Part shown: positions 8,867 through 17,632 of the stretch, in pieces
How the letters are laid out: every line of letters begins with the position of its first letter
Numbering within the stretch: position 1 is the first letter of the stretch
NCBI GenBank assembly: GCA_002483265.1
Contig: DLHO01000026.1
Coordinates: 474,510-538,509, forward strand
Direction of reading: 5' to 3'
DNA from: Flavobacteriales bacterium UBA7666
GTDB lineage: Bacteria > Bacteroidota > Bacteroidia > Flavobacteriales_D > Crocinitomicaceae
DNA length: 64,000 nt
Program-made: the position numbers and the translations under genes
The notes under the pieces: generated by a model
Seen by the model: the letters and a program-made list of their open reading frames with translations, nothing else
What the model was told of the DNA's origin: nothing
Databases searched by the model: none

Positions 8867-9934
8867 ATGATATTACAAGACAACATTAAAGTTACTCTTA
8901 TCAAAGAGTCTAAACTAAGTGCTGTTGACTGGGATAATTTACCGTTTGGTAAAGTGTTTTCAGATCACATGCTGATTATGGATTATAAAGATGGTGCATG
9001 GCAAGATCCTGAGATTATGCCTTTTGGGCCAATTTCTATGCATCCGGCTACTTCTGCAATCCATTACGGGCAATCAATCTTTGAGGGGTTGAAAGCTTAC
9101 AGAATGGAGGGTGGAGAAGTAGCAATCTTCAGACCGGATATGAACGCAAAACGATTCGAAGAGTCGTGTGAGCGTATGTGTATGCCGGTCATTCCTGAAA
9201 ATGTATTTGTAGAATTGACTCGCAAATTCGTTGAAATTGAAAGTAACTGGATTCCAAATAAAGAAGGTTATTCATTGTATTTAAGACCGTTTTTATTCGG
9301 GACTGATGAGTACATTGGAATAAAGCCTTCTGATACGTATCGTTTTGTGATTTTCGCATGCCCCGTTGGAGCTTACTACAATGAGCCGGTGAATGTGAAA
9401 ATTGAAGAATTCTACACAAGAGCATCAGTTGGTGGAGTAGGTCGTGCAAAAACTGCAGGTAATTACGCCGCAGCCTTGTATCCGGCAAAATTGGGACAGC
9501 AAAAAGGCTATCATCAGTTAGTTTGGACAGATGGGAAAACACATGAGTACATTGAAGAATCAGGTACAATGAACGTGATGTTTGTAATTGATGGAAAATT
9601 GATTACTCCTTCTGAAGAAAGCGATACTATTTTAAGAGGTATTACGAAGCGCTCTGTGGTAGAAATTGCAAATCTTTGGGGAATGCCTGTAGAGGAGCGT
9701 AAAGTTTCTGTTGCGGAAGTTGTTCAGGCGCATAAAGAAGGTCGTTTAACGGAGGCCTTTGGAGCAGGAACAGCAGCTACAATTGCACATATTGCTAAAA
9801 TCGGATACAGAGATGAAGATTTGATTCTTCCTCCGATCGAGACACGCACGTTCTCATTGAAAGTTCATACTTATTTGGATGAATTAAAATCAGGAAAAAT
9901 AGAAGATAACTTCGGCTGGCTTTTGAAATTATAA
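8867..9934 (+). CDS. ilvE: Branched-chain amino acid aminotransferase
   Basis: This 355-residue fold-type IV PLP enzyme swaps the amino group between Leu/Ile/Val and 2-oxoglutarate, the last step of branched-chain amino acid synthesis. The PLP-binding lysine is in GRAKTAGNYAAAL. Other family signatures are HYGQSIFEGLKAYR, LYLRPFLFGTD, YIEESGTMNVMF and EAFGAGTAATIAHI. The length matches the eukaryote-like BCAT subgroup. It stands alone, without other ilv genes, and is divergent from the DUF3298 gene with a 109-nt gap. Confidence 0.93.
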   Translation: MILQDNIKVTLIKESKLSAVDWDNLPFGKVFSDHMLIMDYKDGAWQDPEIMPFGPISMHPATSAIHYGQSIFEGLKAYRMEGGEVAIFRPDMNAKRFEESCERMCMPVIPENVFVELTRKFVEIESNWIPNKEGYSLYLRPFLFGTDEYIGIKPSDTYRFVIFACPVGAYYNEPVNVKIEEFYTRASVGGVGRAKTAGNYAAALYPAKLGQQKGYHQLVWTDGKTHEYIEESGTMNVMFVIDGKLITPSEESDTILRGITKRSVVEIANLWGMPVEERKVSVAEVVQAHKEGRLTEAFGAGTAATIAHIAKIGYRDEDLILPPIETRTFSLKVHTYLDELKSGKIEDNFGWLLKL

Positions 9935-10045
9935 TCTTGCTTTTTGTAAGAAAACCAAATTATGTGGGTATGTGATTAATCGCATACCCACTATTTATTT
10001 TATGGAAAATTAGAAACCTCTGCATCTTTAAAGAAATTCACAGTC

Positions 10046-11425
10046 ATGAAGCCGATTTTACACCTTGCTCTTCTGATCTTGCTTTCATCAAGTGCACTTG
10101 GGCAAACTACCGTTCGAATTATTGCCAAGGATAGAAGTAACGGAGATCCTGTTTCCAGAGTTTACATTCGTCAATACCAAGGTGATTCATTAATGAGTTC
10201 TCAGTACACATCTCTAAAAGGCACTGCTTATTTCCATGTTTCAACAAAGGAAAAAACGACTTTTGAACTGGAACACATTGCTTTCAATCCGCTTGAAAAA
10301 ATACCAGCTAAAGTGTTTTCTGGAAAACCCTCTGATACACTAACCATTCACGTGAGAATGCATTATTCAAAAGAGCGGTTGATAGATGGAGTGGTTATTA
10401 AGCCCATTGGCGTTCCTGATACGATTTTTGAATCAGCACGTGTCTCAGTAACTGATTTTGAGTTTTTGCCGGATAACAACCTGCTTTTATTGACTTACCC
10501 GAAAAACTTAAAAAAGGGAACTGAATTGGTTCTTTACGACGGATTTAATTTGTTGGGAGAAATCCCTTTGCCGGAACAAGGACAAGAGCTGATTCACGAT
10601 TACAGAGGAAATCCTCATGTGCTAACGGATAAAAATGTATACGGAATCAGTCAGAAAAATCGACAAATTCAAATAGCACAAATCGAAAAGGACTATTATA
10701 TGACCTATATTGCTCCGATCGTGGATACCGCATTTACCAAGTACTATTTTTCGAATTTTAATCCGAATTATCCGGCCTTCGATTATTTCACATTCGACAT
10801 TGTAGACTCAAGTTATCGAAAAATTGCCAAGGTTCAGGATGATTTGATGATGGAATTGTATCGTTCGGAATTCAAGTGGGTAGATGTAAGAACCAAATTA
10901 TGGGCAAAAGAAAAAGAGAACGAAACAGGTGTTGATAAAGAGGTTTGGGTAGGAATGTACTATTTCACTAGCTCTATCTATTACAAAGAACTATACGCTC
11001 CTATTTTTGAACGTAATGATTCGATCTTCCTGTTTGATCATTATAAGAATCTGCTTTTCAAATATTCCTATTTAGGCGATGTGCTTGACAGTATTCCAAT
11101 TTACTATCATTTGCAGCCGAAAGAAAATGGCTGGAAAAAGCATTTGATCCAGGATTATGAGACGGGGGAGATCTATATTCATTATGAAAATGCAGGAAAA
11201 GCACAATTGAGACATTTTGATACAAATACTGGGAAATTGAGTCTCCCTGTTGAATTACATTTCAAGTATCCTGAAAACATTCAGATCAAAGGAAATAGCG
11301 TGTATTATATCTACCGTCCTTTTGAATCCACTCAGAAAAAGTATTTATATCGGGAAAGATTACCTTTTGAATATCAGTCTCAAAAGACTAATAAAGGAAC
11401 CTTGGTGGAGTTAGCTAAGCCCTAA
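10046..11425 (+). CDS. Secreted protein with carboxypeptidase-like regulatory domain at the N-terminus
   Basis: The 459-residue protein begins with a signal peptide (MKPILHLALLILLSSSALGQ). It continues with a carboxypeptidase-regulatory-like beta sandwich of about 85 residues (VRIIAKDRSNGDPVSRVYIR...). The remainder is a beta-rich region with many Tyr and Phe residues, without a lipobox or sortase motif, and may be a beta-propeller; I do not recognise a named family. It is monocistronic and ends at a hairpin (11433-11464). Confidence 0.75.
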   Translation: MKPILHLALLILLSSSALGQTTVRIIAKDRSNGDPVSRVYIRQYQGDSLMSSQYTSLKGTAYFHVSTKEKTTFELEHIAFNPLEKIPAKVFSGKPSDTLTIHVRMHYSKERLIDGVVIKPIGVPDTIFESARVSVTDFEFLPDNNLLLLTYPKNLKKGTELVLYDGFNLLGEIPLPEQGQELIHDYRGNPHVLTDKNVYGISQKNRQIQIAQIEKDYYMTYIAPIVDTAFTKYYFSNFNPNYPAFDYFTFDIVDSSYRKIAKVQDDLMMELYRSEFKWVDVRTKLWAKEKENETGVDKEVWVGMYYFTSSIYYKELYAPIFERNDSIFLFDHYKNLLFKYSYLGDVLDSIPIYYHLQPKENGWKKHLIQDYETGEIYIHYENAGKAQLRHFDTNTGKLSLPVELHFKYPENIQIKGNSVYYIYRPFESTQKKYLYRERLPFEYQSQKTNKGTLVELAKP

Positions 11426-11432
11426 AAGCGTA

Positions 11433-11464
11433 AATGGAGCTAAGACGGGCGTCCTAACTCCATT
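11433..11464 (+). terminator. Possible terminator hairpin after the 10046 gene
   Basis: AATGGAG (11433-11439) pairs with CTCCATT (11458-11464) just after the stop codon. There is no strong T-run, so the assignment is weak. The rest of the 190-nt gap to 11616 is AT-rich with nothing else recognised. Confidence 0.35.
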
Positions 11465-11615
11465 CACTAATCAACCTAACCTAACCACCTAAATCATAAC
11501 AAATATACAATAAGAAATTTGAAATGCAACTGGTCAAGTAAAAAAAAACAGTTTAAAAATCACTGACAATATTAATTAATTGATAATCAGTGATTTAATA
11601 TTTTGATAAATGCAT

Positions 11616-12203
11616 TTAAATGATTACTCTTCGTCCAATCGGCCCTTCGCAGAATAATAAATCAAGGATAGAAACGGCTGAATTGAAGTGTTTTTTATTG
11701 AATAATACCTGATTGTATTCCCCCTTCATTTCCAGATTTTCATAGTCAAAAGCTCGATAATCTTCGGGATAAGAGGCTTCATATTCTTCCGGAAAAGAAA
11801 AGTTCAAATCCAATTGATAAGTATCCAAAAAGAATTGAGTAATCTCCAAATCAAAGTCCACTAAAAAGCGATGTTTCTTAAAGAGCAATTTCTCAATATC
11901 CGAAGCGTAATGTTCGAAATAGGGGGCAGAAGCATACGAAGTCTTCAGTGCTTTCCAATGGATCAAAGGCCAATTCTGCTGGTATGAAACCAATACATCT
12001 TTCGTCTCCGTTTTTGATCCCGAAGGTTTCTCCAAAGGCATCGTAAGAATCTGAGATCCTTGCGAACCAAGAATTGTCATTCTATTCCGAAAAGTCTGCT
12101 TCGGTAAATGATCCGAAGTTTCAAAAAGAACCTGTTCAAACTTTGCTAAATCCTGGAAATAGCGAACACTTCCAAAATAGGCAATCGGGAAAACAGCAGA
12201 CAT
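11616..12203 (-). CDS. WbqC family protein
   Basis: From the ATG at 12203, 5 nt after the lepB stop, the protein has 195 residues beginning MSAVFPIAYFGSVRYFQDL. A longer start at 12311 would overlap lepB heavily and is rejected. The sequence follows the WbqC-like pattern: PIAYFGSVRYF at the start, HLPKQTFRNRMTI, and WPLIHWKALKTSYASAPYFEHY in the middle. WbqC proteins occur in O-antigen clusters but are also a stable partner of lepB in this phylum; their enzymatic role is unproven. It is the last gene of the parA-to-wbqC run. Confidence 0.82.
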   Translation of the reverse strand: MSAVFPIAYFGSVRYFQDLAKFEQVLFETSDHLPKQTFRNRMTILGSQGSQILTMPLEKPSGSKTETKDVLVSYQQNWPLIHWKALKTSYASAPYFEHYASDIEKLLFKKHRFLVDFDLEITQFFLDTYQLDLNFSFPEEYEASYPEDYRAFDYENLEMKGEYNQVLFNKKHFNSAVSILDLLFCEGPIGRRVII

Positions 12204-12207
12204 TAAA

Positions 12208-14088
12208 TTACTTGATCTTTGTAAACACGCGATCCCATCGAATACCTGTAAACGCGCTTTTCGAGAACCAAACAATAGAAGCTTTTCCAACCACGTGATC
12301 TTCCGGAACATAGCCCCAAACTCTTGAATCTGCAGAGTTGTAGCGATTATCTCCCATTAACCAATAGTAGTTCATAGCGAATTTGTAAGAACTGACTTTC
12401 TTCCCATCAATGTAGATACCATCATTCTTCTCCTGCAATTTATGGCCTTCGTAAGCTGTGATCGCTCTTCTGTACCAAGCAATATTTTCCTTCGTCAACG
12501 GTACAACAGCACCTTTTTTAGGGATTCTGAATTTAGTAAAATCACTTACCGTGTTGTTGATATAGAAATCTTTCGGGAAATTATCTAAGTTTCTGATTAA
12601 TTCAGAGTTTGTTGGCTTGTATCCTTTGATATCTGAATATTGTGGAGCTAAACTCAATATGAAAATAGTTTTTGGCGACATTTTCTGTAGTTCCGATAAT
12701 CTGGAACTAGTTAAATAAACTACTTCAATACCGTTTGAGCTAGTAACATAATCACCTTCATCTTGAGATAACCCAAGAGATGTCAGGTATCTTTCTAATA
12801 ACGGTTCTCCCTTATCGGAAATCTCATAAGCCATGTTTTGATTAGGATAAACATTTGCAGGTTTCCCGTTGACGTATAAAACAGACTCTTTGATCTCAAT
12901 AACATCACCTGGTATTGCTACACAACGCTTGATATAATTCTCACGTTTGTCCACCGGTCTGAAAATGATTCCGTAATGCTCAATGTAATTCAGTCCTTTT
13001 TCCGGCATTCCACCACGGGAGTAGGTTACACCGCTTGCAATTCCAGCGCGCGCTTTTTGTTGCCACATTCCAATATTCTGAATAAAATCTCCACCGAGAC
13101 TGTCTAGTACCAAGTTGTCTAAGTTTGAATTCGTAGCAACTGACCGCTGTTGAAGTATTTGAATAGCTTCCGGGTATTTTTGCTGCACACTCTGGAACCA
13201 ATACCACACAGCTTCACTGTTTACCACTTGATGATAATCATGTCCCATCAAACCATTCGGAACACGTGGATCATAGATTGCGGTATCTCCTGAAGGATAA
13301 TTGAAAACCATCACATCATTTCGATTCACTTTTCCAAATCCGGGTAAACGGTAGTAATTGGAAGTTTCAATTCCTAAATATGATTTCACATTGATCCATG
13401 GAATGGTGTTGTGAACCAATGGGAAAGATAGGGGAGTAACGGGAACTTTCGGACCGTAAGCCAATTTGTTTACAAAAAGAAAATCTCCTACCAATAAGGT
13501 TTTTTCCATGGAACCCGTTGGAATTTGGAATGGTTCAAAAACGTATGTACGAATGATGCTTGCTGCAACCAACGCAAAGATGATTGAATCTCCCCATTCT
13601 TTAATCGCTGATTTTTTTCCAATTCTTTTTGAGCGAAATGACAAAATATAAGCTACGGCATGTCCCACGATCGGCAGAGCCAAAAACAAAGCCACGTGAT
13701 CACTGTTTGTTCTTCTTGCAACTTCCACCGGGCTTGCCCAGTTTGTAGCGTTTAAAACGGGTAATGTTGAATCGTTCGCGTTCGCAATCTTCCACAAGAT
13801 CAAATACGGAAAGAAAATTCCCTGAAGCGTATCAGCAACAGAAAAGAATCCAAATCGTCTGATGTAAGAAACATTGGCTACCATCCACATAACAACATGA
13901 ATTCCCGGAATGAACATCAATAAAGACCACCAAGGTTTTCCTGATCCGAACTTAAATACGATGTAATAATTGTAAACGGGAACAAATGCCTGCCACGATT
14001 TAGCTCCGATGCGTTCAAAAGTTTTAAACCAAAGTGAAATGATCGGATGAACAAGAAGTAGGAACAAGAAATAATAAAGTACGTTCAT
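12208..14088 (-). CDS. lepB: Signal peptidase I, large Bacteroidota form
   Basis: The 626-residue protein cleaves Sec signal peptides at the outer face of the inner membrane. Residues 1 to about 120 form an added N-terminal membrane domain of DUF5684 type with several helices. A further helix precedes the S26 catalytic domain, which has the nucleophile Ser in PTGSMEKTLL and the general-base Lys in KRCVAIPGDVIEI, plus the conserved MGDNRYNSADSR box near the C-terminus. Between the box around Ser and the Lys box, and again before MGDNR, there are long insertions, so it is about twice the size of E. coli-type enzymes without a membrane domain. It lies between dapB (9-nt gap) and wbqC (4-nt gap). 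Confidence 0.92.
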   Translation of the reverse strand: MNVLYYFLFLLLVHPIISLWFKTFERIGAKSWQAFVPVYNYYIVFKFGSGKPWWSLLMFIPGIHVVMWMVANVSYIRRFGFFSVADTLQGIFFPYLILWKIANANDSTLPVLNATNWASPVEVARRTNSDHVALFLALPIVGHAVAYILSFRSKRIGKKSAIKEWGDSIIFALVAASIIRTYVFEPFQIPTGSMEKTLLVGDFLFVNKLAYGPKVPVTPLSFPLVHNTIPWINVKSYLGIETSNYYRLPGFGKVNRNDVMVFNYPSGDTAIYDPRVPNGLMGHDYHQVVNSEAVWYWFQSVQQKYPEAIQILQQRSVATNSNLDNLVLDSLGGDFIQNIGMWQQKARAGIASGVTYSRGGMPEKGLNYIEHYGIIFRPVDKRENYIKRCVAIPGDVIEIKESVLYVNGKPANVYPNQNMAYEISDKGEPLLERYLTSLGLSQDEGDYVTSSNGIEVVYLTSSRLSELQKMSPKTIFILSLAPQYSDIKGYKPTNSELIRNLDNFPKDFYINNTVSDFTKFRIPKKGAVVPLTKENIAWYRRAITAYEGHKLQEKNDGIYIDGKKVSSYKFAMNYYWLMGDNRYNSADSRVWGYVPEDHVVGKASIVWFSKSAFTGIRWDRVFTKIK

Positions 14089-14097
14089 AGGGCTGAA

Positions 14098-14820
14098 TTA
14101 AAATGCTAATACGTCACGCATGGTGTAAATTCCTTTCTTTCCGTGAAGGAATTCTGCAGCAATGACAGAGCCTAAAGCAAAACCATCTCTGGAATGTGCT
14201 TCGTGACTCAAGGTTAAAGTATCTATTTTTGAAATATAAGAAATCGTATGTGTTCCGGGAACGTCTGGCTCTCTCACGGCTTGAATCGGAAGTTCATGTG
14301 CGGAAACTTCAGGCCATGAACCCGTTTCTGCTTTCCAGGAAGTGTATGTGTGATTGTTCTGAATGATCCCCTGGGCTAAAGAAACTGCCGTACCGCTTGG
14401 TGCATCCAATTTCTGAATATGGTGAATTTCTTCGATCTGCGCTTTGTATTCAGGATGCGGAAACATTAAAGCTGCCAGTTTTTCATTGATATTAAAGAGG
14501 ATATTTACACCTACACTGAAATTCGATGCGTGCAGTAAAGAACCGCCTTTCTCAGTTACTAAAGTTGCAACATATGGCAGTTGTTCCTGCCAGGCTGTTG
14601 TTCCAACTACAACCGGAGTTTTTTGTTCCAGACATTTTTCAATGTGATTAATGACTAATCCCGGTTGAGTGAATTCAATGGCAACATCTGCAGTAGCTAA
14701 ATCGACCTGATCAATGGTGGTTTTGGAATCTATCTTGTAAACAATAGTATGTCCGCGTTCTAAAGCAATCCGCTCGATCGCTTTCCCCATTTTCCCATAT
14801 CCGATTAGTCCGATTTTCAT
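14098..14820 (-). CDS. dapB: 4-hydroxy-tetrahydrodipicolinate reductase
   Basis: The 240-residue protein reduces hydroxytetrahydrodipicolinate with NAD(P)H in the lysine/diaminopimelate pathway. It has the N-terminal nucleotide-binding loop GLIGYGKMGKAI and the catalytic segment EIHHIQKLDAPSGTA (catalytic His, and Lys ahead of DAPSGT). The ATG at 14820 is chosen; a TTG 9 nt further upstream is in frame but less likely. It lies between the DUF5683 gene and lepB, the arrangement usual in this phylum, where it joins chromosome partition genes to envelope genes. Confidence 0.93.
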   Translation of the reverse strand: MKIGLIGYGKMGKAIERIALERGHTIVYKIDSKTTIDQVDLATADVAIEFTQPGLVINHIEKCLEQKTPVVVGTTAWQEQLPYVATLVTEKGGSLLHASNFSVGVNILFNINEKLAALMFPHPEYKAQIEEIHHIQKLDAPSGTAVSLAQGIIQNNHTYTSWKAETGSWPEVSAHELPIQAVREPDVPGTHTISYISKIDTLTLSHEAHSRDGFALGSVIAAEFLHGKKGIYTMRDVLAF

Positions 14821-14860
14821 GTAGCGCAAAAATACTGTTTTCAGCTTCCTATTTTAACTT

Positions 14861-15415
14861 TTAACGAAATTTAAATTGAAAAGAAACTCCGTAAGCATTC
14901 GGGAAATAAGTTGTTGGATGAATGGAAAGTGTTAAATCTTCACTGATGTCAAAATTCACAAAATGAGCTTCAACTCCGGCATCTACAACATTCAAGAGAT
15001 AAACGAGCCCCATTCCTAAGATTGCAAAATCGCGCCGGTTGCGATGCTGTGCGTATAATGAAAGCAAACTTTGATCGTCGTATTCCAAAAAATTACCCGG
15101 TGCATTCCCAATTTTCCGTGATTCATACTCCGCACGATAATCGTTCTTAAGCATATTGTTTTTCACAGCGAAATAAGTTGTGACACCCAAACCTGCATAA
15201 ATCAACGGAACCTTCCAATAGGCTTTCTTTTTACCTTTTGGCATGGCAATGTGATTGTAAATTTGTCCGGAACCGGGAACTACTGCAGAGAAAAGACATG
15301 CTCTTTTCCACGAGTGTGTTTTAACCGTATCGACAGGAGCAACACTAAGCGAATCCTGGGCGTTTACTTGAAGTGAAAACCAAACTAAGATGAAAGCGCC
15401 TAGGAATTTGAGCAT
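14861..15415 (-). CDS. DUF5683 domain membrane protein
   Basis: The 184-residue protein begins with a signal-like hydrophobic segment (FLGAFILVWFSLQVNAQ). It carries the DUF5683 signature SAVVPGSGQIYNHIAMPKGK, followed by a membrane helix (VPLIYAGLGVTTYFAVKNN) and a second helix (FAILGMGLVYLLNVVDAGVEAH). Function is unknown; the gene is regularly found directly after parB in Bacteroidota. Its ATG shares a base with the parB stop (TAATG at 15415), indicating coupled translation. Confidence 0.85.
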   Translation of the reverse strand: MLKFLGAFILVWFSLQVNAQDSLSVAPVDTVKTHSWKRACLFSAVVPGSGQIYNHIAMPKGKKKAYWKVPLIYAGLGVTTYFAVKNNMLKNDYRAEYESRKIGNAPGNFLEYDDQSLLSLYAQHRNRRDFAILGMGLVYLLNVVDAGVEAHFVNFDISEDLTLSIHPTTYFPNAYGVSFQFKFR

Positions 15416-16335
15416 TACTTCGTTTTATTCAGTAATTCAATGATTCGATTCAAATCTACTTCGGATGAGAAGTTGATTAAGATCTTACCACTTCCTGAAT
15501 GCGTCTTTTTAATTTCCACTTTCGAAGAAATACGATCACTCAAATGATTCTTAAAAACCTCTTGAATAGATGATAACTCCGGAGTATTTGCTGTTTTTGG
15601 AGCACTCGGCGTTTCTTCACTCGTACGGGAAGTGTTTGTGCGAATCAACTCTTCGATCTCACGAACAGAAAGCTGGAAGTCAATAATTTGTCTGTACAAG
15701 TCCAATTGGCGGTTCTCATCTCCGGCAGAGACCAATGCACGTGCATGACCCATTGAAATAAGATTGTCACGAACACCCAATTGGATCTCAGCAGGAAGCT
15801 TTAACAAACGCAAATGGTTTGTTATCGTTGTTCTTCCTTTGGATATTTTTTGTGATAATTGATCTTGAGTCAATCCAATTTCATCGATTAATCGCTGGTA
15901 GGAGAGGGCAACCTCAATTGCATTCAGGTCTTCTCTTTGAATATTCTCCACCAAAGCCATCTCAAGCATCGCCTGATCATTGGCTACACGAATATATGCA
16001 GGAACTTCTTCCAATCCGGCTAACTGAGAAGCTCTGAAACGTCTTTCTCCCGAAATTAACTGGTATTTGTCTTTCCCAAGTTTACGAACCGTTAAGGGCT
16101 GGATGATTCCGTGAATTGCAATGGAATCTTTTAACTCATTCAATGCATCCTTCTCGAAATTAGTACGCGGGTTGAATGGATTTGCTTCAATTGAACCAAT
16201 TGGAATCAATGCCACACCGCCTGTACTGGCAGTTGGAGCTGCAGTTGCAGTGGTTGTAATATCTGATGAAGAACTTTCCAATAAAGCTCCCAATCCTTTT
16301 CCTAAAGCTGAACGTTTTTTCGGATTAGATGTCAT
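15415..16335 (-). CDS. parB: Chromosome partitioning protein ParB
   Basis: The 306-residue protein binds parS centromere sites and spreads as a CTP-dependent clamp. It shows the N-terminal box RSALGKGLGALL, the ParB/Srx CTPase motif region (ANPFNPRTNFEKDALNELKDSI, then LISGERRFRASQLAG), the ENIQREDLNAIE linker, and a helix-turn-helix region (TQDQLSQKISKGRTTITNHLRLL). The C-terminal dimerisation domain ends at residue 306. It overlaps parA by 11 nt upstream and the DUF5683 gene by 1 nt downstream. Confidence 0.95.
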   Translation of the reverse strand: MTSNPKKRSALGKGLGALLESSSSDITTTATAAPTASTGGVALIPIGSIEANPFNPRTNFEKDALNELKDSIAIHGIIQPLTVRKLGKDKYQLISGERRFRASQLAGLEEVPAYIRVANDQAMLEMALVENIQREDLNAIEVALSYQRLIDEIGLTQDQLSQKISKGRTTITNHLRLLKLPAEIQLGVRDNLISMGHARALVSAGDENRQLDLYRQIIDFQLSVREIEELIRTNTSRTSEETPSAPKTANTPELSSIQEVFKNHLSDRISSKVEIKKTHSGSGKILINFSSEVDLNRIIELLNKTK

Positions 16336-17137
16336 TTCCTACTTGAAATTGTTTGTCGTTATTACCGATTTTTGTCAAATCGTTTCGTTGTAGAATTTCA
16401 CGTGCGAAATTCAAATAATTGATAGCTCCTTTACTTGTAGCTTCGTGCATGACGATTGTTTCTCCGAAACTAGGAGCTTCTCCCAATTTGGTGTTTCTAT
16501 GAATAACCGTATCGAAAACCAAATCCTGAAAATGTGTTTTAACCTCTTCTACTACTTGATTTGCCAAACGCAAACGTGTATCATACATTGTTAAAACAAT
16601 CCCTTCAATTTCCAAATCCGGATTCAATCGCCCTTGAATGATTTTGATCGTATTCAATAATTTTCCTAAACCCTCCAATGCAAAATATTCGCATTGAACC
16701 GGAACCATTACTGAGTCTGCAGCTGTTAATGCATTTACAGTAATCAAACCTAAGGAAGGCGAACAATCGATGATAATGAAATCGTATTGATCCTTGATCT
16801 TATCTAAAGCCTGCTTTAGCATATGCTCCCGATTGGGCATATTAATCATTTCCAATTCTGCACCAACCAAGTCAATGTGAGAAGGAATGATATCCAGATT
16901 CGGATTGCTTGTTGGAATGATTAATTCCGATGGATGTACATCATTGATCAAACAATCGTAAATATTACGTGAGTTTTTTGGATCTAAACCAACTCCGGAC
17001 GTGGCATTTGCCTGTGGATCAGCATCGACCAATAATGTCTTGTACTCCAAAACACCAAAACATCCACCCAAATTAATTGCTGTAGTTGTTTTGCCAACAC
17101 CACCTTTTTGATTCGCTATTGCGATTATTTTACCCAT
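16325..17137 (-). CDS. parA: Chromosome partitioning ATPase ParA (Soj)
   Basis: The 270-residue protein has the deviant Walker A motif QKGGVGKTTT (about residues 10-19), the switch I region LLVDADPQANATSG and Walker B FIIIDCSPSLGL. It uses DNA-dependent dimerisation to drive ParB-bound origin regions apart. It is the first gene of the parAB-DUF5683-dapB-lepB-wbqC run, and a near-match -7 box (TATCTTTA) lies about 30 nt upstream. Confidence 0.95.
   Translation of the reverse strand: MGKIIAIANQKGGVGKTTTAINLGGCFGVLEYKTLLVDADPQANATSGVGLDPKNSRNIYDCLINDVHPSELIIPTSNPNLDIIPSHIDLVGAELEMINMPNREHMLKQALDKIKDQYDFIIIDCSPSLGLITVNALTAADSVMVPVQCEYFALEGLGKLLNTIKIIQGRLNPDLEIEGIVLTMYDTRLRLANQVVEEVKTHFQDLVFDTVIHRNTKLGEAPSFGETIVMHEATSKGAINYLNFAREILQRNDLTKIGNNDKQFQVGNDI
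16393..16412. other. Near-palindrome resembling a parS site inside parA
   Basis: GAATTTC (16393-16399), ACGTGC, GAAATTC (16406-16412) form an inverted repeat with the core TTTCACGTGcGAAA. This equals the widely conserved parS core (TTTCACGTGAAA) apart from one inserted base. ParB binding is not shown; the extra base weakens the case. Confidence 0.25.
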
Positions 17138-17248
17138 AAGAGTACTGTAAATTTGAGGATAAAGATACGTTATTGAAATGACCTAAACGGCATTTATTTC
17201 TGCTATTTTTTCAACGAATAAGATGTTGAAAGATTGTTTGAAAGTTTA

Positions 17249-17560
17249 TTATAAATCCTCGAAGTGAACATCACCAGCATAAGAAGAATTGGAGCTTTCT
17301 CCTATATTCAGTTCGGTTGCTTTACTCATGACCTCTAACAAAGTTTCCGAGAACTTCTCAAAATCTTCCTTGTAGAGAAAAATTTTGTGCTTTTGAAAAA
17401 CTTCTTTTCCGTTCAAGTTTACCTTCTTACTTTCCGTAACGGTAATGTAGTGATCCAGGCCTTTTGTTGCTTTTATATCGAGAAAATAAGTGCGTTTTCC
17501 GGCTTTCACAATTTTAGTGAATACCTCTCTTTGAGAGTCGTAATCGAGTTCGTTTTGCAT
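17249..17560 (-). CDS. DUF3276 (PUR-alpha-like) nucleic-acid-binding protein
   Basis: The 103-residue protein matches DUF3276: REVFTKIVKAGKRTYFLDIK, a second beta-beta-beta-alpha block with HKIFLYKEDFEKFSETL, and a short acidic tail. Family members have the PUR-alpha fold and bind single-stranded DNA or RNA (BpuR of Borrelia is a characterised relative). It is transcribed alone, between parA and the secreted-protein gene. Confidence 0.87.
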   Translation of the reverse strand: MQNELDYDSQREVFTKIVKAGKRTYFLDIKATKGLDHYITVTESKKVNLNGKEVFQKHKIFLYKEDFEKFSETLLEVMSKATELNIGESSNSSYAGDVHFEDL

Positions 17561-17632
17561 AGTTTATTAAGGGTTGCAGCAAAACAAATATTCGTTTTTA
17601 TTTATTGAAATACAAGATTTTGAGAGAGAAAT

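Noticed and set aside
12204..12311. A longer start for the WbqC-like protein
   Set aside because: It would overlap the 3' end of lepB by 104 nt; the WbqC pattern begins at 12203.
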